In this document: piece after piece, positions 57,401 to 64,000 of the stretch
Numbering within the stretch: position 1 is the first letter of the stretch
Layout: the number at the start of each line of letters is the position of its first letter
The notes under the pieces: generated by a model
Told to the model about the DNA's origin: nothing
The model's input: the letters and a program-made list of their open reading frames with translations, nothing else
Database searches by the model: none
Made by a program: the position numbers and the translations under genes
NCBI GenBank assembly: GCA_020205615.1
Contig: JAINUW010000268.1
Location: 62,001 to 126,000, forward strand
DNA: 64,000 nucleotides
Source of the DNA: Panax quinquefolius
Taxonomy: Eukaryota > Streptophyta > Magnoliopsida > Apiales > Araliaceae
Direction of reading: 5' to 3'

Positions 57401-58191
57401 TTAACTTATTACACTTTAGTACCCCTAAAGTTTTCCAAGTTTACATTATTCCCCCTTAACTTTTGTAAATCACTTATCTTCAATAAACACATTCTTAATA
57501 CTTCAACAATTATTCATCATTAATATTATAACTCACAATATTTAACAACCAGGTCGTTCCCAGGAAAGATGGGGCTTTCCGATAAGGATTTCTCCTTATT
57601 GGCGCGCAATTAGGTGACCAAACCTCTCCTCGATGTAACTTCAAGACATTTCAATAATGTAAATAATAAATAATAATTCGTCTCAATTAATTTTTATAAC
57701 ATATTCTCAGATTATTGATTGACAATAATAATATAATAATATGAGAGATATATGCAGATTAGTAGCAATAATCAGTATAACTAAGTAACTTCTCACGTAA
57801 GCACTAATAATCAATACCGTGTGCTACTATGTAACCACGCGTATTATTGTACTTTTACCATCGGGTAGTTCAACAGTTTAACGGTAAAATCTCTGCTATT
57901 ATTTTTATAAAAAGATATTTTTGTCATTTTCTAACTACGATAATACTTCTATTGTGGGGTCCACCAATGATTGTGCCGTCGTGCGAATATTCCATGTTAA
58001 GACTAATATTCCCCGACCAATCGAATATTAACTGACACAACAAATATTTTATATCAACTTGCTTACTTTGCAAAATTTTCCAAATATTACCCACAACTAT
58101 AACATTATATCACATCCACACCATAATATTCAAAAATATATTTCGAGAAAAATTATTCTTTATTCAAAAAAAGTTGGGGTCTTATAGTAGG

Positions 58192-59590
58192 TAACCAACT
58201 TAGATCAGCCATGTGACTGATATAGATACATCTCCACTAAACTACCAGCCATATACATTGAATACAAGTCATATATAAGATCAAAGAGAGAGAAAATTCA
58301 TTTTAAGTCCCATTTGTGCACTTACACTCAACCTAGACCATTCTCTCTCTAACCCACGAATTTCTATTGCATACCAGTCCTCAAAACCAGCCCCACGATC
58401 ACCATAAACAAATCAGTAGCCAAGATTCAAGATTTGTTCAAGTAAGGTATAAAACCCTAACTTATAATCTGACCCTTGATCCTATGTTAGATGTTAGTTT
58501 TTTGTGTTAAACATGTTGTTTGTAGTATATAATGATGATCTGGGTTGATAGATGTTAGATCCATAACATCTATAGGCTCAGATTTGAAGATTTCAAGAAT
58601 CTAGAAATTTGAAAATTTGTTGTGTGACAACGAATGTCAGAGGCTGTAGATCTCTCTTTGTTTATGATTTTGTGTGTTTTATGTTTTGGATTTGTAGTAT
58701 TCTAGGAGGACTTTGATCTGGATTTAAAACCAAACTTATATCATGTGTAGATTGCAAGTTACGGAAGGTCAAACTGCTTTGACCGACCATGACTTTGCAT
58801 TTTCTAGGAAACCCATAACTTGTTCATCAGTGTCTGACAACAAGTTCTTGGGCCCAGATCTTGCATTTGTTTGTTATTTAGATGTTGTTAGTGTATCAGG
58901 GTGATAGCCTATTATGTGTGCTTCAGGTTCATGCTCCTAGATCACCTAAATAGCCAACAGACTGAAAGTAATCAATGGTCAAAGTAGCCTTCACGACCTG
59001 ATTTTTAAGTTTATGGAATTTCCAGAAATGTGATGAACAACCTTTCTGACACGGGTTGACCGGATGGTAGATTATGATTCTGATATAGTTTAACCGATTT
59101 GATGAATTTTATATGTACTCTGTTATATAGACTACAACTTTGGCCTATTAGACCACCATAACATTAATCAGAACTCTTAGATTTTTAAGCTACAAGATGC
59201 CTACTCAGAGTCGATTTGGGTTTCGGGTTACCCGAAAACCCGTAACAACTCGACAACGATTTTCTTGACTTAGATCTTGCAATTAAATTGTTGTATGACC
59301 AATCTATTGGTTGATAATTGTAGTCCTACATGTATACTACAAGATCAATGTTTTATCTTGCCTAGAAACATAATAGAATAAAAGTTATCACTGGTCAAAG
59401 TAGTTCACTCGTTAACTGCCATGAATTTATGGGTTGCATGATGAACACGAAGAACACCTATAGCGACAGTTACGTTGCTATAGTAAATCTTTAATGATGA
59501 TTTATTTCTAAAATTAATTATTTTTATTAAATAAATAGAAAAATTATTTTTTAATTATTAAAAATACAAAATAAATTATTAAAAATTATT
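58192..59590. other. gene-free DNA, no element recognised
   Basis: Contains leader-like CTCTCTCTAACCC sequence near 58340 and GTAAGGTATAAAACCC near 58443, but no ORF, terminal repeats or domain I can support. Possibly an old LTR. Confidence 0.4.
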
Positions 59591-60430
59591 TTAAAGTCTA
59601 AAAATTAGTTTTTAATTATTTTAAATATATTTCATAAATATATAATATTTTTGGAATATTAATGGTATTTAATTTATTTAATTATGTTATTAAATAAATT
59701 ATTTAAAAATAATTTTATTACTTGAAAAATCATTTAAAATTATATTATAGTATAAGAAAATATTTTAAGTTATTTTAATGACTTTTAATATTTTGTGATA
59801 AATGTCATTAATAAATTAATATTAATGATAATTAAGTTATTTACTAAATGAATTAAATAAATAAATTAAAATGATTTTATTATATTAAAAATCATTTTAA
59901 ATAGTAATAAGGTATTTAAAAATATTTTAAGTTATAAAATATAACTTTCAATATTTAAAGGTAAATTTCATTAATTAATTATTATTAATGATATTAAGGT
60001 TATTTAATAATTATATTAAATAAATTAGTTTAAAAATGATTTTAATATTATAAAATTATTTTAAATGAAAATAAAGTGTTTAAAGATATTTTAAGTTATA
60101 AAATATAACTTTTAATATTTAAAGGGTAATTTTATTAATAATTTAATATTAATGATATTAATTTAATATTAATGATATTAAATTTATTTAATAATTATAT
60201 TTAATAAATAGTTTAAAAATGGTTTTATTAATTTAAAAATCATTTTAAAAAGGGATATAAATGAATTAAAAATATTTTAAGTTATTATAAATAACTTTAA
60301 TATTTTGGCAATGGTTTCATTAATAGTTTAATATTAATTAAATATTAATGATAATAGAATTATTTGATATTTAAATCATTTTATAATGATTTCGGTGTTT
60401 GAAAAATTAGAATAAATTATAATAATGGTT
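59591..60430. repeat. AT-rich degenerate tandem array, period about 162-186 bp
   Basis: The word AATATTTTAAGTTATxAAAT recurs at about 59760, 59923, 60087 and 60273, each followed by ATTAATATTAATGATATTAA and a self-complementary AAAATGATTTTA-TAAAATCATTTTAA segment. Almost no G or C. Confidence 0.8.
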
Positions 60431-61014
60431 TAAAAATTATTGTAAGTCATTTAAAAATGATATGACTGTTATTTAAATAGTCTAATTAGATATTGAACTT
60501 CGATATAGAGTCTTAGACTCGATAATTACCCGATAAGCTGCCGGTATACTGACATGTCTCAGAAATTGATCTGGACTTAGATATTTTGACTGTATTAATG
60601 TTTGTTGGTGATTCAATGACTGTTGAATATGTGTGACAATGTGATTAGGTTATATGCTGACTGTAATAAGAAGTATTATGTGTTATGATATGATATTGTT
60701 TTAATCGATAGAATGATCTTATTAATGATAGGTCATGATATAAAAGATAAAACTAAGTTGCGTATTGTAAGCAGCAGACCAGACAAGTATCCTACCTTTG
60801 CATTTTCTTTATGCAATGGACATAAGTAAGAAGATTCAGAATTATATTATTATTGTACTAGATTATTAACCCTATTGTTATATATGTTATATCCGATCAT
60901 TGATTATCAACATGGTACTATATTGTAATTCAGATATATATATTTTGTTCGTTAATTTCTAAATATGATTATTCAAGTGTCCCCACTGGATAATCATTAT
61001 ATCTAATCACATGT

Positions 61015-61017
<3 letters not shown>
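60431..61017. other. gene-free DNA
   Basis: Nothing recognised; ends in an (AT)n tract. Confidence 0.5.

Positions 61018-61059
<42 letters not shown>
61018..61059. repeat. (AT)n microsatellite, left of an LTR insertion
   Basis: Pure AT run ending at the LTR start; continues beyond the LTR at 63726. Confidence 0.9.
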
Positions 61060-61063
<4 letters not shown>

Positions 61064-63722
61064 ACGCCCCAAAATAGGTATACATCACCCATTCTCGAGT
61101 TGTCAATACATTAGTACGTAAACAACTACAACTTTATTATTACAATGAAGAAATCGTGAGTTTAAATACAAATATTATCTTTATAATATTTATACTCAAA
61201 TAAATCCTCATCACATTTATTGATACATTATTTTACACAAAAATGGTGAGGACTACTAAACAATCCTTTCTAAAACCTTCATTCCATACCCCAGGCTGCA
61301 TCATTTATATTCTCGCCTCACGAGAAGAATGGAACAAAAAGGAAAAGGGTGAGCTCAACTAGCTCATTAAAGAATATTATGACTAAGATAATATACAACA
61401 AATTATCGTTAGTCTTCAACAGGAAAAATTTAATAGAATACTGATAGACAACAAATTTTAAATCAATATTCGCAATGAAAATAATAATTCATTAGAAGAG
61501 TTAAGTAGAGAATGCAAACTACTATCTTCTATGTATGAATTTAAAAGTTCATCGCTCTATCTTTTATCCCTGTAACAACAATCAATATACATCCGGAATC
61601 AAATATTCATGTTTGCACTCATGTGCCAAAGATATTCATCGGTTGGTCATGTTCATTTAAACACACATTCATCTTTGCACCACTGCCAAAGATATTAATC
61701 GATCGATCGTGTTCATCTCAACACTGTTCATCTTTGCACTATGTGCCAAAGATATTCTTGAAATCATTCATCTTTGCACTACTGTGCCAAAGATATTCAA
61801 TAATATCATCATTTAAGACCGAGGATGATGAAAATATTTTAAAGAACGAATCAAAGTGAAACAAAATGACAAGGATTAAGGATTAAGGATTCGTACTTTG
61901 TTTTATCCATGTCCAACAATACCCCAAAAATAATCACAAGTGGTGTAAAATTCAAGAATGATCAAAACATGGATACAATCAAAGCTAGTATCCGAATAGA
62001 TATTTTGACTAAAAGAAGAAATTTTATTTTTTCTGAATGAATAGTCAGTATACGTGAATAGTCAGATATCGTGAATAGTCTTAGTATCGTGAATAGTAAC
62101 TCAGGCACCAAAAGATAGAAATTCCACAAAAAACATCTTCACGCTTCATGAATAGTACTCGTGAATAGTAACTCGTGAATAGTAACTCATGAATAGTAAC
62201 TCGTGAATAGTAACTCATGAATAGTAACCCCACATGAAAAAGTTCCAAATTTGATAAAAACTTCGGATCAACATTTCAAAGATAATGATATTGAAGAAAT
62301 AATATCATTACGAAAAAATAATATCCCTTACCTCAAAGAATCGATCAATTGCCGGAAGGAAAGGCTCAAGTGATCTTTGAATGAAACTTATCTTGAACAA
62401 AGAACTCTCAAGTATCTAAATACTCACAAAATACGCTCAATAAATATAGAGAGAAAAGAGAAAACTTTGTTTCTGGTGTGATTTTCAATTCTAACTTAGC
62501 CCTCTATTTATAGGAAAATGTTAGCCCGCCGAAGCAGACTTGACCTGCTACCTGATGGCTTTACCTGCTACTATTGCCACCCACCACATTTGAAATAAAA
62601 TTCAGTACATTTCTTCACCAACCACAAGTGGGGCCCACTCAATTCTAGAATTTTCCACCAAAATCAATTATAACCCTAATTTCTGAATCAGACACCTCTT
62701 AAAATTCATAACAAATCATTCGTGCATTTTTTATTCGGTTCAAAATTTGTGGACATATACTCAACTTATGTATGTATAACATACCCAAAATTATTACCAC
62801 AATCAATGATTCGGATTAAAAATTATAACCCCGCAATATATCTCAAAACCCACGATTTAATTTTTAATACCTCCAATACGGTAAAATATCGATAAAACAC
62901 CTCAACAATAATTTCTTCATTTATAACCACATAAATAAATCCATCATTTATATCCACATAAAATAAATATCTCTTTATCATATGAATCAATAATTAATAT
63001 TTCACAAATAATATTATGAGAATCACAATTATGACAACCAAAGCCGCTCCGGAAAGAGGGCTTTCCGATAAGGATTTCTCCTTCTTGGCGCGCAATTAGG
63101 TGACCAAACCTCTCCTCGATGTGAACTTTCTAGACATTGCCAATAATGCTATCTAATAATATTATTCAAATAATATGAATTATTGATCCGATAATGGAGA
63201 TAATGTGCGATGACAATTATTGAACAACAATAATATAAAATATCAACGCAAAGAATTATTGAATCAATAAAATAAAATATTGAGCAATAATTCTTGTGAA
63301 AATTATTGAGTAGTGCCTCTTACATAAGGATCGATAATTCAACAATCTTTGTGCAATCTGGTGTCATTTCTTTATGCAAGCAAGCGTATTCTTGTATTTT
63401 AACCACCGGTATTCAATGATCTTAACTTGAATAACAACTACTGCGTTATTTTTAACCAACTTATATTTGTCGTTTTCTTCATCCAATCGCTTTCCGTTAT
63501 GGGGGCATACATGGTCATATCGTCATACGAATATTCACAACATATAATATTCCACGACCAAACGAATATTCCCGTCAAAATGAATATTTTATAACCACTT
63601 GCTTATTTTGAAATATTTGCGTATTTAATATTAACTATCCACATTAATCAAATCAACCCTTACTATTTCAAAATAATAAATAAAGGAAATTCCTTTTTAT
63701 TTAAAAAAAATTTTGGGGTCTT

Positions 63723-63725
<3 letters not shown>
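61060..63725 (-). mobile_element. solo LTR, Ty3-type, 2.7 kb, inserted in an (AT)n tract
   Basis: Plus-strand ends TGTGACGCCCC and GGGGTCTTACA, with intact TG/CA. The duplication ATATA (61055-61059 and 63726-63730) is compatible but lies in AT repeats. TATA box CTATAAATAG on the minus strand at 62513-62504. Has the conserved hairpin block (63035-63125), the GTGAATAGTA minisatellite (62035-62230) and a CATCTTTGCAC-CTGTGCCAAAGATATTC tandem repeat (61610-61800). Confidence 0.88.

Positions 63726-63776
<51 letters not shown>
63726..63776. repeat. (AT)n microsatellite, right of the LTR insertion
   Basis: Continuation of the AT run interrupted by the solo LTR. Confidence 0.9.
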
Positions 63777-63779
<3 letters not shown>

Positions 63780-64000
63780 CTAAGCTATTTGATCACTAGA
63801 CACGATTTAGAAATATCGTTAAATATGATAAAACCTTTTGTATCCAATCAAATTGTTTTGTTTGGATTTCGACTAAGTATGAACATCCCGAACATGGGAA
63901 AATTTTTATGTGCCCAGGCGCAAGTGAGAGTGAACGATAATATCATTCTTGCATATAGTATTGATCAATGAGGTCCATGGGATGTACACCTCGTTCGTAA
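63777..64000. other. window end, no supported gene
   Basis: A 60-codon open frame (63789-63971) has no motif I recognise and no flanking splice or promoter signals that would support it. Confidence 0.3.

Larger units (their letters stand above)
55478..58186 (-). mobile_element. solo LTR, Ty3-type, 2.7 kb
   Basis: Plus-strand ends TGTGACGTCCCC and GGGGTCTTATA (last CA changed to TA), with 5-bp duplication GTAGG (55473-55477 and 58187-58191). Minus orientation: TATA box CTATAAATAG at 57109-57100. Shares the conserved hairpin block (57541-57640), the GTGAATAGTA minisatellite and other LTR words with 31263-36111 and 61060-63725. Also has a tandem repeat of about 35 bp at 57165-57400 (ACGGTCCAGATTGATTTACT). 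Confidence 0.88.

Overview
The window looks like nuclear DNA of a flowering plant, probably a eudicot. It is AT-rich, has GT-AG introns, a CXIP4-type host gene, and many nested plant transposable elements with plant-specific domains (MURA, DUF1985/C48, TNP2/DUF4216/Transposase_24, Ty3 and Copia LTRs). No bacterial, phage or CRISPR feature is visible. All family calls come from reading translations and motifs by eye; no database search was run.

Layout. (1) 1-1659: the 5' part of a host gene on the minus strand, CXIP4 (CCHC zinc-knuckle protein), with a leader/intron region that carries a tandem duplication. (2) 1669-48693: one Mutator-like element (MULE) of 47,025 bp, bounded by a perfect 9-bp duplication (TAATGGTTT) and degenerate terminal inverted repeats. 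It carries a decayed MURA transposase on the plus strand (about 3344-6125) and a convergent ULP-like gene on the minus strand (8 exons traced from 48094 to 7727: acidic linker, DUF1985, C48 protease). Its non-coding parts are filled with a GGTTAC motif that mostly points along the local transcript. (3) Later insertions sit in introns of the ULP-like gene: a 2.9-kb solo LTR (9370-12277); a 16.1-kb Ty3 element with three LTRs and two internal regions (12765-28842); and a 15.3-kb CACTA element (about 28975-44314). The CACTA element itself holds a 4.85-kb LTR-type insertion (31263-36111) and a Copia-like solo LTR (40803-42684). Each LTR insertion has a 5-bp target duplication visible in the sequence. 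Without insertions the MULE would be about 12.7 kb and the CACTA element about 8.6 kb.

(4) 48703-51296: a Copia fragment in which one LTR is flanked by a primer-binding site on one side and a polypurine tract plus pol on the other. (5) 51300-64000: gene-free repeats: a probable Ty3 LTR, (AT)n tracts, a 125-bp tandem duplication, a small TIR element, two more solo LTRs (55478-58186 and 61060-63725) and an AT-rich array with a period near 164 bp.

How it fits together: the only host gene is CXIP4, and the TE nest begins about 160 bp from its presumed 5' end. The most interesting system is the MULE. A DUF1985/ULP-type gene together with a dispersed, strand-oriented short motif in the element's own non-coding DNA resembles, by analogy, the VANC anti-silencing systems of Arabidopsis VANDAL MULEs. 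The three-LTR Ty3 derivative, which lost almost all of pol and carries LTR-like DNA in its place, is the second.
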